64,000 bases of DNA from Cherax quadricarinatus (lineage: Eukaryota > Arthropoda > Malacostraca > Decapoda > Parastacidae): the NCBI RefSeq assembly GCF_038502225.1, contig NC_091293.1, positions 12,095,562 through 12,159,561 of the forward strand, written 5' to 3'. The position numbers were made by a program, and so were the translations under genes. Below are positions 27,390 through 39,900 of this stretch, in pieces; the stretch's first letter is position 1; every line of letters begins with the position of its first letter. Below the pieces are notes generated by a model. The model ran no database searches. It saw nothing but the letters and a program-made list of their open reading frames with translations, and was not told the DNA's origin.

Positions 27390-28110
27390 TGCCCCAAAGG
27401 AGTGTTATATCAGTATATCATTCAGTCAGTGAATGACAAGTCAACTTACAGTTTTGGGCTCTATGGCCTGCAGATGATAAGCTGTTTTGGTAATCTAGTT
27501 AGGTTATGCTTTAGTTACCTGCTGTGCAGCTATATACTAAATACATGCTTAACCAGACCTACCTGGGTATATGTATCGGACCCTTAAGAGTTACCCCAAT
27601 ATCCACTGTCCTGATTGAAGAACAGTGTCTTACAGTGCGCTGTTAGTCTATATAGTTCTCAATACACACTGTTACACTACACTGTCCTTCAATCTTTGTC
27701 CTTTCGCAGTAATGTCACTACATGAAGCTAAGCACACTTCCTTGTAATCGTTCTACGGCAAATATTAAGACTGTCCGAGGCACAGCAATGCGCGAAACAC
27801 TGGCGTCTTTGCTAGTTCTTATAGCGTGAAGCATGAGTTCCTTGTACCAGCTCTTATTTCAGTCTGATCGTCCTGCTGTGGCTTCGCCATGTGTGCCCTC
27901 CTGTTAAACACTGCGACAGTAGTTAACACAAGATGCTTGATTCCTTGTTGTCTGGGCATAGACGATAGCTTATGATAGCCTCTACTTGTAAATAAAGTGG
28001 GTGCAGGGTTTTCCTTAATTTTTCTGCTAAGTAAAGACAGTCCTTTTTATCATTAACCCACCCTATGGTTGCAACACTGATCTCTTGCAAGCAGTGGCTT
28101 AATTATGACA
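27390..28110 (-). repeat. Diverged BEL/Pao LTR, part 1
   Basis: Shares ordered blocks with the LTR at 50812-51864: GTGTTAT.TCAG.ATAT, ACCTGGGTATATGTAT, TGATTGAAGAA.AGT, AAGTGGG.GCAGG.TTT and TTGCAACACTG. It ends abruptly where the CR1-like LINE begins and resumes at 30463. Confidence 0.7.
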
Positions 28111-30454
28111 TAATCTTTAGGTTAATGATAAGCTTGGGGAAAGTGATCACAAATCACTCAGTTTTTATATATCATGGAATTCCCCTAATAATGACAATCA
28201 AGTCTCTGTCCCTGACTTCCGCTTGGCTGATTTCATAGGACTGAAAAATTACTTGGGTGGGCTGAACTGGAATGACCTGACTATGGGTCAGGTAGGTGGT
28301 GATGATTGCCGATATGACGTTTTCCAGGGCATGGTTCTAGCTGCTCAGACAACTTATGTTCCAAATAGGGAAAACAGATCAAGCAAAAATGATCCTAAAT
28401 GGATGAACAATAGATTAAAACATCTCATTGGTCAAAAGAGAGCCATATATAGGCAGATCAATAGAGGAGAGGTGCAATTAAGAAATCAATATATTCAGTT
28501 AAAAAGAGAAATAAAAAGGGAATAAGAAAAGCAAAAAGAGTTGCAAGGGAATCGAAGACTAACCCAAACGGATTCTTTCAGGTATACAGAAGTAAGGTCA
28601 GGGACAAGATAGGCCCACTCAAAGGTTATTCAGGTCAGCTCACGGACAGTGATAAGGAAATGTGTAGAATTTTTAACACATACTTCCTCTCAGTTTTTAC
28701 ACAGGAAGATACTAGCGATATTCCAGAAATAATAAATTATGTAGAACAGGATGATAATAAACTATGCACAATTAGGGTCACAAGTGACATGGTCCTTAGG
28801 CAAATAGATAAATTAAAACCTAACAAATCCCCAGGCCCTGATGAACTGTATGCAAGGGTTCTAAAGGAATGTAAAGAGGAGCTTAGCAAACCTCTGGCTA
28901 ATCTTTTCAATATATCACTACAGACTGGCTTGGTGCCAGATAAGTGGAAAATGGCAAATGTGATACCTATTTTCATAGCAGGTGACAGGTCCTTAGCTTC
29001 GAACTATAGACCAATAAGCCTAACCTCCATAGTGGGAAAATTTATGGAATCAATAATTGCCGAGGCGATTCGTAGCCACCTTGAAAAGCACAAATTAATC
29101 AACAAATCTCAGCATGGTTTTACAAAGGGGCGTTCATGACTTACGAATTTATTAACTTTTATCACTAAGGTATTTGAGGAGGTAGATCATGGTAATGAAT
29201 ATGATATTGTGTATATGGACTTAAGTAAGGTTTTTGACAGGGTCCCACATCAGAGACTATTGAGGAAAATTAAGGCACATGGAATAGGAGAAGAAATTTT
29301 TTCCTGGATAGAGGCATGGTTGACAAATAGGCAGCAGAGAGTTTGCATAAATGGGGAGAAATCAGAGTGGGGAAGCGTCACGAGCGGTGTTCCACAGGGG
29401 TCAGTGTTGGGCCCCCTGTTGTTCACAATCTACGTAAACGACACTGATGAGGGCATAAAGAGCGACATAAGCAAGTTTGCCGACGACACCAAAATAGGCC
29501 ACCGAATTCATTCTGACGAGGACATTAGAGCACTCCAGGAAGATTTGAATAGACTGATGCAGTGGTCGGAGAAGTGGCAGATGCAGTTTAATATAGACAA
29601 ATGCAAAGTTCTAAATGTTGGACTGGAAAATAACCATGCCACATATAAACTAAATAATGTAGATCTTAATATTACAGATTGTGAAAAAGATTTAGGAGTT
29701 TTGGTTAGCAGTAATCTGAAACCAAGACAACAGTGCATAAGTGTTCGCAATAAAGCTAACAGAATCCTTGGCATCATATCAAGAAGCATAAATAATAGGA
29801 GTCTCCTCAGGTTGTTCTTCAACTCTATATATCCTTGGTTAGACCTCATTTAGATTATGCTGCACAGTTTTGGTCACCGTATTACAGAATGGATATAAAT
29901 GCTCTGGAAAACATACAAAGGAGGATGACAAAGTTGATCCCATGTATCAGAAATCTTCCCTATGAGGATAGACTGAGGGCCCTGAGTCTGCACTCTCTAG
30001 AAAGGCGTAGAATTAAGGTGGATATGATTGAGGTGTATAAATGGAAGACAGGAATAAATAAAGGGGATGTAAATAACGTGCTGAAAATATCTAGCCTAAA
30101 CAGGACTCGTAGCAATGGTTTTAAGTTGGAAAAATTCAGATTCAGGAAGGATGTAGGAAAGCACTGGTTTGGTAATAGAGTTGTGGATGAATGGAACAAA
30201 CTCCCGAGTACAGTTATAGAGGCTAAAACGTTGTGTAGTTTTAAAAATAGGCTAGATAAATACCTGAGTGGGTGTGAGTGGGTGTGAGTTGGACCTGATT
30301 AGCTTGTGCTACTAGGTCAGTTGCCGTGTTCCTTCCTTAAGTGAATGTGACCTGACCTGACTAGGTTGGGGCATTGGCTTAAGCCGGTAGGAGACTTGGA
30401 CCTGCCTCGAATGAGCCAGTAGGCCTGCTGCAGTGTTCCTTCTTTCTTATGTTC
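28111..30454 (+). pseudogene. CR1-like LINE, 5' truncated, near-complete RT
   Basis: Starts in the endonuclease tail (LGESDHKSL). The linker KNDPKWMNNRLKHLIGQKR follows to 28525, then a frameshift. The RT frame (28660-29139) has LKPNKSPGPDELYARVL, VIPIF and SNYRPISLTSIVGKFME. A TGA at 29137-29139 replaces a sense codon. Then come motif A DIVYMDLSKVFDRVPH, TSGVPQGSVLGPLLFTI, catalytic KFADDTKIG (about nt 29475-29500), LGVLVSSNLKPR, a frameshift near 29840 and the C-terminus HWFGNRVVDEWNKLPS, KNRLDKYLSG, ending at 30287. The 3' end TTTCTTATGTTCTTATG has octamer repeats like CR1 tails. It supplies the RT part deleted from the copy at 17180-19795. Confidence 0.9.
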
Positions 30455-30462
30455 TTATGACA

Positions 30463-30604
30463 CACGCTGGTACAGCATCAGCTTCCAATTAAATTGTTGA
30501 TCATGCAGAAGCGATGCCTGCCCCTTCTGAGAGGGTTGAAAGGGCTGAAAATGGCTGAAGGGGCTGAAGGGGCCAATATCCACCTCCCTGGAGAAAATAT
30601 CTCC
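30463..30604 (-). repeat. Diverged BEL/Pao LTR, part 2
   Basis: Continues the LTR after the LINE: CCCCTTCTGAGAGGG, GGCTGAAGGGGCTGAAGGGG and CTGGAGAAAATATCTCCA match 51770-51864. On the minus strand this is the LTR start. Confidence 0.75.
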
Positions 30605-30611
30605 ATACTTA

Positions 30612-30745
30612 CGTCGTGGAGACGTAGCCTAGTCTCTTAACAATCTTGCGTCGTGGAGACGTAGCCTGGGATAATCTCTAAACAATCCTGCGTCATGGAG
30701 ACGTAGCCTAGGCTAGTTTCAATCTTACGTCATGAAGACGCATCT
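30612..30745. repeat. Tandem 37-42 bp repeat, about four copies
   Basis: Units begin CGTCGTGGAGACGTAGCCT or CGTCATGGAGACG at 30612, 30649, 30691 and 30728. A single related unit lies at 27171, on the other side of the diverged LTR. Confidence 0.85.
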
Positions 30746-30864
30746 TGAACAAGTTTGTTAAAATCAAACAGCATAAATTTATCTCTAGACACACAGCTGC
30801 TATGAAGTTTTTATGACAATAAATTCAATTGTTTTTTGTTAGTTCATGGGAAGAGAGCAGTTAC

Positions 30865-31650
30865 TGAAAGAAGGAATACTGCAGCAGATCTACTGGCCCA
30901 TGCGAGGTAGGTCCAATTCTCTCACCTGCTTAAGCCAATGCCTTAACATAGTTAGGTCAGGTCACATTCATTTAAGGAAGGAGCACGGCATCTGATCTAG
31001 TAGCACAAGCTAGCCAGGTCCAACTCACACCCACCCACACCCACTCATGCATTTATCTAACCTATTTTTAAAACTACACAACGTTTTAGCCTCGATAACT
31101 GTACTCAGGAGTTTGTTCCACTCATCCACAACTCTATTACTAAACCAGTGCTTTCCTGTATCCTTCATGAATCTGAATTTTTTCCAACTTAAAGCCATTG
31201 CTGCGAGTCCTATCTAGGCTACATGTTTTTAGCACGCTATTTACATCCCCTTTATTAATTCCTGTTTTCCATTTATATACCTCAATCAAATCCTCCGTAA
31301 TTCTTCTCCTTTCTGGACAGTACAGATTCAAGGTCCTTCAATCTATCCTCATAGGGAAGATTTCTGATACATGGGATCAGTTTTGTTATCCTCCTATGTA
31401 CATTTTCCAGTGCATTTATATCCATTCTGTAATACGGTGACTAGAACTGTGCGGCATAATCTAAATGAGTCCTAAGCAATGATATACAGATTTGAAGAAC
31501 AACCTGAGGACTTCTATTATTTATACTTCTAGATATGAAGCCAAGGATTCCGTTAACTTTATTGCAAACACTTATGCACTATTGTCTTGATTTCAGATTA
31601 CTGCTAACCAGAACTCCTGAATCCTTTTTGCAACATTAATTAAGAAAAGG
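30865..31650 (-). pseudogene. CR1-like LINE 3' fragment
   Basis: Minus-strand translation gives KTGINKGDVNSVL, SLDRTRSNGFKLEK and neighbouring C-terminal sequence of the family at 17180-19795 and 28111-30454, with frameshifts. 5' truncated. Confidence 0.8.
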
Positions 31651-32213
31651 ATTTAGGAGTGACTAGTGAGATGGCTAGGCTCACGTTGAATGTTGATAAT
31701 GATTTATTCGGGTTCACAACATATGTTTTGCGGATTTTCGTATATTAATACAATATTTTATGCAATAAAGACCACAGTAAACAGGTGATGTCACAATATG
31801 AGAAATAACCGCAGTGAAAAAATGGGATTTGGATGAGCTTTCGTGATTTCTCACACCCGGCATCGCTTAGAATTTCACTGTTTTCTCACTGGTTATTTTG
31901 CACGTTTTTGTTAATGTACGAATACACCGGAGAACACACTAAGGGTTACCTGGTGCAACCCCTAAAAAAAAAAATTAAACAATGGAGGCTTTGTTCCTTT
32001 GTGCGTGGAAGTTATGTTTTGTTTACATGTTAAGTGCGACAGAACACTGTGGTTTGTTCTCTTCGTTCTTACCGGACACAGGACATCAACACCCTGATGT
32101 ACATATCTCTCGGTGTATTTACATTGAGAGGTATATATCTCCTAACGTATATGCACTGAAAGTTCACTTTAATTCTCGTTTCCGGGAATATGTCTCCTTG
32201 ACAGGTTATGAAC
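31651..32213. other. No gene; dispersed repeat module
   Basis: Bases 31760-31900 contain AAGACCACAGTAAACAGGTG and GAGCTTTCGTGATTTCTCAC, related to the modules at 6244 and 8816. Open frames here continue into the 35-bp array and look spurious. Confidence 0.5.
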
Positions 32214-32532
32214 AGGAGGCAGGCATTCTTCAAGACCCCCTCGAGTACAAGAGGCAGGCAGTCTTCAAGACCCCCTCGAGTACAAGAGGCAGGCAGTCTT
32301 CAAGACCCCCTCGAGTACAAGAGGCAGGCAGTCTTCAAGACCCCCTCGAGTACAAGAGGCAGGCAGTCTTCAAGACCCCCTCGAGTACAAGAGGCAGGCA
32401 GTCTTCAAGACCCCCTCGAGTACAAGAGGCAGGCAGTCTTCAAGACCCCCTCGAGTACAAGAGGCAGGCAGTCTTCAAGACCCCCTCGAGTACAAGAGGC
32501 AGGCAATCTTCAAGACCCCCTCGAGTACAAGA
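32214..32532. repeat. 35-bp minisatellite with an XhoI site per unit
   Basis: About nine nearly perfect head-to-tail units, each containing GGCAGTCTTCAAGACCCCCT and CTCGAGTACAAGAGGCA. The very low divergence suggests recent expansion. Confidence 0.97.
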
Positions 32533-32776
32533 CAGCCTCTAAGTTAACCCCATTAACCAACCAACTCACTAAACCATCTTCAAGAACATGATCCTGCATC
32601 TCTTTTTACTGAGATGTTATAACATCAACATCATAATTATAAATACAATAATGAGGATGATGATGATGTTGATAATAATAAGAATAAGAAAAATAATGAA
32701 GATGAATGTTCAGAGAACCAACAAGTTGATAAATTAGACACATGTGCAACACTTGAGTACCTTTACTGAGGAAACT

Positions 32777-32801
32777 TTTCGCCACAAAGTGGCTTCATCA
32801 G
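32777..32801 (-). ncRNA. Hammerhead-like ribozyme motif (candidate)
   Basis: On the minus strand: CTGATGA, one extra A, stem GCCAC, loop TTT, stem GTGGC, then GAAA. This matches the conserved catalytic core and stem II of a hammerhead. Stem III and a cleavage triplet were not resolved, so activity is unproven. Confidence 0.4.
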
Positions 32802-33069
32802 TCCATACAAAGGATAATGGTGAAGAAAAGGAAGAGTTTGAGGCAATCAGTCAGTCAGCCTCAGCCTAACCATTAGGCATGACCTACTTCCACATGTGAA
32901 TTACTCAAGTGTGTCACAACCTACGACTGCATCACCTCATCTGCCTATAAGCAGTTACTTCGCACATATCCTATATTCTTTTCAACATTGATAGACTCAT
33001 TGCGTCGACTCAAGGCTGAGGGACTGATTACCTCAAACTCCCCCTGTTCTTCACCATTCCTTGTATGGA

Positions 33070-33094
33070 CTGATGAAGCCACTGTGTGGCGAAA
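33070..33094 (+). ncRNA. Hammerhead-like ribozyme motif (candidate)
   Basis: CTGATGA at 33070-33076, an extra A, stem GCCAC (33078-33082), loop TGT, stem GTGGC (33086-33090), GAAA at 33091-33094. It is the inverted partner of 32777-32801. Type I hammerheads are known in Penelope-like element termini. The extra A between core and stem II is non-canonical. Confidence 0.45.
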
Positions 33095-33145
33095 CGTTCC
33101 CTCAATGAAAATACCCAAGTGTTGCACATGTGTCTAATTTATCAA

Positions 33146-33354
33146 GAAAAATAATATTTTTATATTTTATTATTATCATTATTATTAGTAGTAATAGTAG
33201 TAGTAGCAGCATTTAAAGTAATATTAATGGGAAAGCGCTAAACCCGCATCCGATACACAGCTGACGGGGACTGGAGGGAGTCAGTAGGTTTGATCCATTG
33301 AAAGGGAAGGTAGCTTCAATTCACAAGATCAAGAGCCAGTATCAAGACACCCCG
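33146..33354. other. No gene; trinucleotide-rich and dispersed repeat sequence
   Basis: An ATT/TAG-rich run at 33160-33215 is followed by GGGAAAGCGCTAAACCCGCA, probably a dispersed repeat. No coding is supported. Confidence 0.5.
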
Positions 33355-33404
33355 AATACCTGTACCTCTGTACCACTGTGGTACAGCCCCACACTTGTTC
33401 CTCT

Positions 33405-33960
33405 TTACCACTATGGTAAAAGTGTGGGAGTGTACCAGAGTGGTACAGAAGTACAAGTGTGGGAGTGTACCATAGTGGTATACAGAGGTACAAGTGAGGG
33501 ACTGTATCTTAGTGGTACAGGGTACAAGTGCGGGATTGTACCATAGTGGTACAGAAGTACAAGTGTGGGATTGTACCATAGTGGTACAGAGGTGCAAGTG
33601 AGGGACTGCAACATAGTGGTACAGAGGAACAACTGTGGGAGTGTACCGTAGCGGTACAGAGGTAAAACTACGGTACACTATAGTACACTCACACTTTTAC
33701 CTCTGTACCACTAGGGTACACTCCCACAGTTGTTCCTCTGTACCACTATGTTGCAGTCTCTCACTTGTACCTCTGTACCACTATGGTACAATCCCACACT
33801 TGTACTTCTGTACCACTATGGTACAATCCCGCACTTGTACCCTGCACCACTATGATACAGTGCCACACTTGTACCTCTGTAACACTATGGTACACTAACA
33901 CACTTGTACTTCTGTACCACTGTGGTACACTCCCACACTTTTACCTCTGTACCACTATGG
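33405..33960. repeat. Satellite palindrome 1
   Basis: Units run in reverse orientation from about 33405 to 33670 and forward from about 33690. The centre is near 33680 (GGTACACTATAGTACACTC). Variants are mirrored in order: the AACAACTGTGGGAG, GGGACTGCAACATAG and GTGCGGGATTGTACC units on the left have their complements in the same order on the right. So it is one long inverted repeat with arms of about 270 bases. Confidence 0.9.
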
Positions 33961-36900
33961 TACACTCCCACACTTGTTCCTCTGTACCACTATGGTAGAG
34001 TCCCACTTATACCTCTGTACATCTATGGTACACTCCCACACTTGTACCTCTGTACCACCATGGAACACACCCACAATTATACCTCTGTACCACTATGTTA
34101 GAGTCCCTCACTTGTACCTCTGTACCACTTTGGTACACTCACCCACTTGTACCTCTGTACCACTATGGTAAAATCACACACTTGCACCTCTGTACCACTA
34201 TGTTACAGTCCCACACTTGTACCTCTGTACCAAAATGGTACAATCCCGTACTTGTACCTTGTACGACTATGAAAGAGCCTCACACTTGTACCTCTATAAC
34301 ACTATGGTACACTCCCACACTTGTACCTCTGTACCATTATGGTACACTCCCACACTTGTTACTCTGTAACAGTATTGTAGAGTCCCACACTTGCACCTCT
34401 GTACCACTATGGTACACTCCCACACATGTACCTCTGTACCACTATGGTACACACCCACACTTACCTCAGTACGACTATGGTACACTCCCACACTTGTACC
34501 TCTGTACCACTTGGATTCAGTCCCTCACTTGTACCTCTGTACCACTATGGTACACTCCCACTGTTTCTCTGTACCACTATGGTACACTCCCACACTTGTA
34601 CCTCTGTACCACTATGGTACACTCCCACACTTTTACTTCTATACTACTATAGTACACTCCCACACTAGTGTTTCTGTACCACTACGGTACACTCCCACAC
34701 TTGTACCTCTACACCACTGTGGTACACTCCCACACTTGTAGCTCTGTACCACTGTGGTACACTCCTGCACTTGTACCTTTGTACCAGTGTGACACACTCC
34801 CACACTTGTACCTCTGTACCACTGTGGTACACTCCCGCACTTGTACCTCTCCACCACTGTGGTACACTTCCACACTTGTACCTCTGTACTACTGTGGTAC
34901 ACTCCTGAACTTGTACCTCTGTTCCACTATGGTACACTCCCACACTTGTACCTCTCTACCACTTTGGTAAACTGCCACACATGTACATCTGAACCACTTT
35001 GGTACACTCCTACACTTGTACGTCTATACCACTGTGGTACACTCCCACACTTGTACCTCTCCACCACTGTGGTACACTCCCAAACTTGTACCTCTGTACC
35101 ACTGTGGTACACTCCCATACTTCTACCTCTGTGCCATTGTGGTACACTCCCACGCTTGTACCTCTGTACCACTGTGGAACGCTCCCACACTTCTACCTCT
35201 GTGCCACTGTGGTACACTCCCACACTTGTACCTCTGCATCACTGTGGTTCAGTCCCACACTTGCACCTCTGTACCACTGTGGTACACTCCAACACTTGTA
35301 CCTCTGTACCACGGTGGTACACTTCCACACCTATGCCTCTCAACCACTGTGGTACACTATCATACATGTACCTCTGTACCACTGTGGTACACTCCCACAC
35401 TTTTACCTCTGTACCACTATGGTACACTCCCACACTTGTTCCTCATTACCACTATAGTAGAGTCCCACTTATACCTATGTACCACTATGGTACACTCCCA
35501 CACTTGTACCTCTGTACCACCATGGAACACACCCACAATTATACCTCTGTACCACTAGGTTAGAGTCCCTCACTTGTACCTCTGTACCACTCTGGTACAC
35601 TCCCCCACTTGTACCCCTGTACCACTACGGTAAAATCACACACTTGCACCTCTGTACCACTGTGGTACACTCCAACACTTGTACCTCTGTACCACTGTGG
35701 TACACTCCCACACTTGTACCTCTGCACCACTGTGGTACACTCCCACACTTGTAGCTCTGTACCACTGTGGTACACTCCTGCACTTGTACCTTTGTACCAG
35801 TGCGACACACTTCCACACTTGTACCTCTGTACCACTGTGGTACACTCCCGCACTTGTACCTCTCCACCACTGTGGTACACTTCCACACTTGTACCTCTGT
35901 ACCACTGTGGCACAATCCTACACTTGTACCTCTGTACCACTGTGGTACGTTCCCACACTTGTACCTCTGTACCACTGTGGTACACTCCCACACTTGTACC
36001 TCTGTACCACTGTGGTACAATCCCACACTTGTACCTCTGTACCACTGTGGTACACTCCAACACTTCTATCTCTGTACCACTGTGGTACACTCCCATACTT
36101 GTACCTCTGTACCACTGTGGTACAATCCAACACTTGTACGTCTGTTCCATTGTGGTACACTCCCACACGTGTACCTCTGTACCACTGTGGTACACTCCCA
36201 CTATTGTACCTCTGTACCACTGTGGTACACTCCAACACTTCTATCTCTGTACCACTGTGGTACACTCCCACACTTGTACCTCTGTACCACTGTGGTACAA
36301 TCCAACACTTGTACGTCTGTTCCATTGTGGTACACTCCCACACGTGTACCTCTGTACCACTGTGGTACACTCCCACTATTGTACCTCTGTACCACTGTGG
36401 TACACTCCAACACTTCTATCTCTGTACCACTGTGGTACACTCCCACACTTGTACCTCTGTACCACTGTGGTACAATCCAACACTTGTACGTCTGTTCCAT
36501 TGTGGTACACTCCCACACGTGTACCTCTGTACCACTGTGGTACACTTCCACACTTGTACCTCTGTGGTACACTTCCACACTTGTACCACTGTACCAATGC
36601 GGTACACTCCCACACTTGTACCCCTGTACCACTGTGTTACACTCCCACACTTGAACCTCTGTGGTACACTTCCACACTTGTACCTATGTCGTACACTTCC
36701 ACACTTGTATCTCTGTACCACTGTGGTACACTCCCACACTTGTACCTCTGTACCACTATGGTACACTCCCACACTTGTACCTCTGTACCACTGAGGTACA
36801 CTCCCACACTTGTACCTCTGTACTATTGTGGTACACTCCCACACTTCTACCTCTGTGCCACTGTGGTACACTTCCACACTTGTACCTCTGTACCACTGTG

Positions 36901-39900
36901 GTACACTCTCACACTTGTACCTCTGTACCACTGTGGTACACTTCCACAATTGCTCCTCTGTACCACTCTGGTACACTCCCACACTTGTACCTCTGTACCA
37001 CTGTGGTACACTTCCACACTTGTACCTCTGTACCACTGTGGCACACTCCCACACTTGTACCTCTGTACCACTGTGGTACACTTACACACTTGTACCTCTG
37101 TACCACTCTGATACACTCCCACACTTGTACTCTCTGTGCCATTGTGGTACACTACCACACTTGTACCTCTGTACCACTCTTGTGCACTCCCACACTTGTA
37201 CCTCTGTACCACTGTGGCACACTTCCACACCTGTACCTCTGTACCACTGTGGTACACTCCCACACATATACCTCTGTACCACTCTGGTACACTTCCACAC
37301 TTGTACCTCTGTACCACTGTTGTACATTCCCACACTTGTACCTCGGTACCACTGTGGTACACTCCCACACTTGTACCTCTGTGCCACTGTAGTACACTCC
37401 CACACTTGTACCTCTGCATCACTGTGGTTCAGTCCCACACTTGCACCTCTGTACCACTGTGGTACACTCCTACACTTGCACCTCTGTACCTCTGTGGTAC
37501 ACTTCCACACTTGTACCTCTGTACCACTGTGGTACACTCCCACACTTGTACCTCTGTACCACTGTGGTACACTCCCACACTTGTACTTCTGTACAACTGT
37601 GGTACAATCCAACACTTGTGCCTCTGTTCCACTGTGGTACATTCCCACCCTTGTACCTCTGTACCACTGTGGTACACTTCCACACTTATGCCTCTCAACC
37701 ACAGTAGTACACTCCCATACATGTACCTCTCTACCACTGTGGTACACTCCCACACTTTTACCTCTGTACCACTATGGTACACTCCCACACTTGTAGCTCC
37801 GTACCACTGTGGTACACTCCTGCACTTGTACCTTTGTACCAGTGTCACACACTCCCACACTTGTACCTCTGTACCACTGTGGTACACTCCCGCACTTGTA
37901 CCTCTCCACCACTGTGGTACACTTCCACACTTGTACCTCTGTACCACTGTGGCACAATCCTACACTTGTACCTCTGTACCACTGTGGTACGTTCCCACAC
38001 TTGTTCCTCTGTACCACTGTGGTACACTCCCACACTTGTACCTCTGTACCACTGTGGTACAATCCCACACTTGTACCTCTGTACCAATGTGGTGCACTTC
38101 CACACATGTACCTCTGTACAGCTGTGGTACACTCCCACATTTGTACCTCTGTACCACTGTGGTACACTCCCACTATTGTACGTCTGTACCACTGTGGTAC
38201 ACTCCCACACTTGTATCTCTGTACCACTGTGGTACACTCCCGCACTTGTACCTCTGTACCACTGTGGTACAATCCAACACTTGTGCGTCTGTTCCACTGT
38301 GGTACACTCCCACACTTGTACCTCTGTACCACTGTGGTACACTTCAACACTTGTACCTCTGTGGTACACTTCCACACTTGTACCACTGTACCAATGTGGT
38401 ACACTCCCACACTTGTACCTCTGTACCACTGTGTTACACTCCCACACTTGTACCTCTGTGGTACACTTCCACACTTGTACCTATGTGGTACACTTCCACA
38501 CTTGTACCTCTGTACCACTGTGGTACACTCCCACACTTGTACCTCTGTACCACTGTGGTACACTCCCACACTTGTACCTCTGTACCACTGAGATTCACTC
38601 CCACACTTGTACCTCTGTACCATTGTGGTACACTCCCACACTTGTACCACTGTACCACTGTGGAACACTTCCACACTTGTACCTCTGTACCACTGTGGTA
38701 CACTCTCACACTTGTACCTCTGTACCACTGTGGTACACTTCCAAAATTGTACCTCTGTACCACTCTGGTACACTCCCACACTTGTACCTCTGTACCACTG
38801 TGGTACACTTCCACACTTGTACCTCTGTACCACTGTGGCACACTCCCACACTTGTACCTCTGTACCACTGTGGTACACTTACACACTTGCACCTCTGAAC
38901 CACTCTGATACACTCCCACACTTGTACTCTCTGTGCCATTGTGGTACACTACCACACTTGTAACTCTGTATCACTCTGGTTCACTCCCACACTTGTACCT
39001 CTGTACCACTCTTGTGCACTCCCACACTTATACCTCTGTACCACTGTTGTACATTCCCACACTTGTACCTCCGTACCACTGTGGTACACTCCCACACTTG
39101 TACCTCTGTGCCACTGTGGTACACTCCCACACTTGTACCTCTGCATCACTGTGGTTCAGTCCCACACTTGTACCTCTGTACCACCGTGGTACACTCCCAC
39201 ACTTGTACCTCTGTACCACTGTGGTACAATCCAACACTTCTGCCTCTGTTCCACTGCGGTACATTCCCAAACTTGTACCTCTGTACCACTGTGGTACACT
39301 TCCACACTTGTACCTCTGTGGTACATTTCCACACTTGTGAAACTGTACCACTGTGGTACACTCCCACACTTGTACCTCTGTACCACTGTGTTACACTCCC
39401 ACACTTATACCTTTGTGGTATACTTCCACACTTGTACATATGTGGTACACTTCCACACTTGTACCTCTGTACCACTGAGGTACACTCCAACACTTGTACC
39501 TCTGTACCACTGTGGTACACTCCCACACTTGTACCTCTGTACCACAGTGGTACACTCCCACACTTGTACCTCTGTACCATTGTTTTACACTCCCACAATT
39601 GTACCTCTGTACGACTGTGGTACACCTCCATACTTGAACCTCTGTACCACTGTGGTACACTCTCACACTTGTACCTCTGTACCACTGTGTTACACTTCCA
39701 CACTTGTACCTCTGTCCCACTCTGGTACACTCCCACACTTGTACCTCTGTACCACTGACTTACACTTCCACACTTGTACCTCTGTGCCACTGTGGCACAC
39801 TCCCACACTTGTACCTCTGTGCCATTGTGGAACACTACCACACTTGTACCTCTGTATCACTCTGGTTCACTCCCACACTTGTACCTCTGTACCACTCTTG

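Larger units (their letters stand above)
32726..33145. mobile_element. Short element with inverted ends carrying hammerhead-like motifs
   Basis: The ends TTGATAAATTAGACACATGT (32726) and ACATGTGTCTAATTTATCAA (to 33145) are perfectly inverted. Each arm also carries the CTGATGA-hairpin-GAAA motif, pointing in opposite directions. The middle has no coding frame. It resembles paired termini of a Penelope-like element without a body. Confidence 0.7.
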
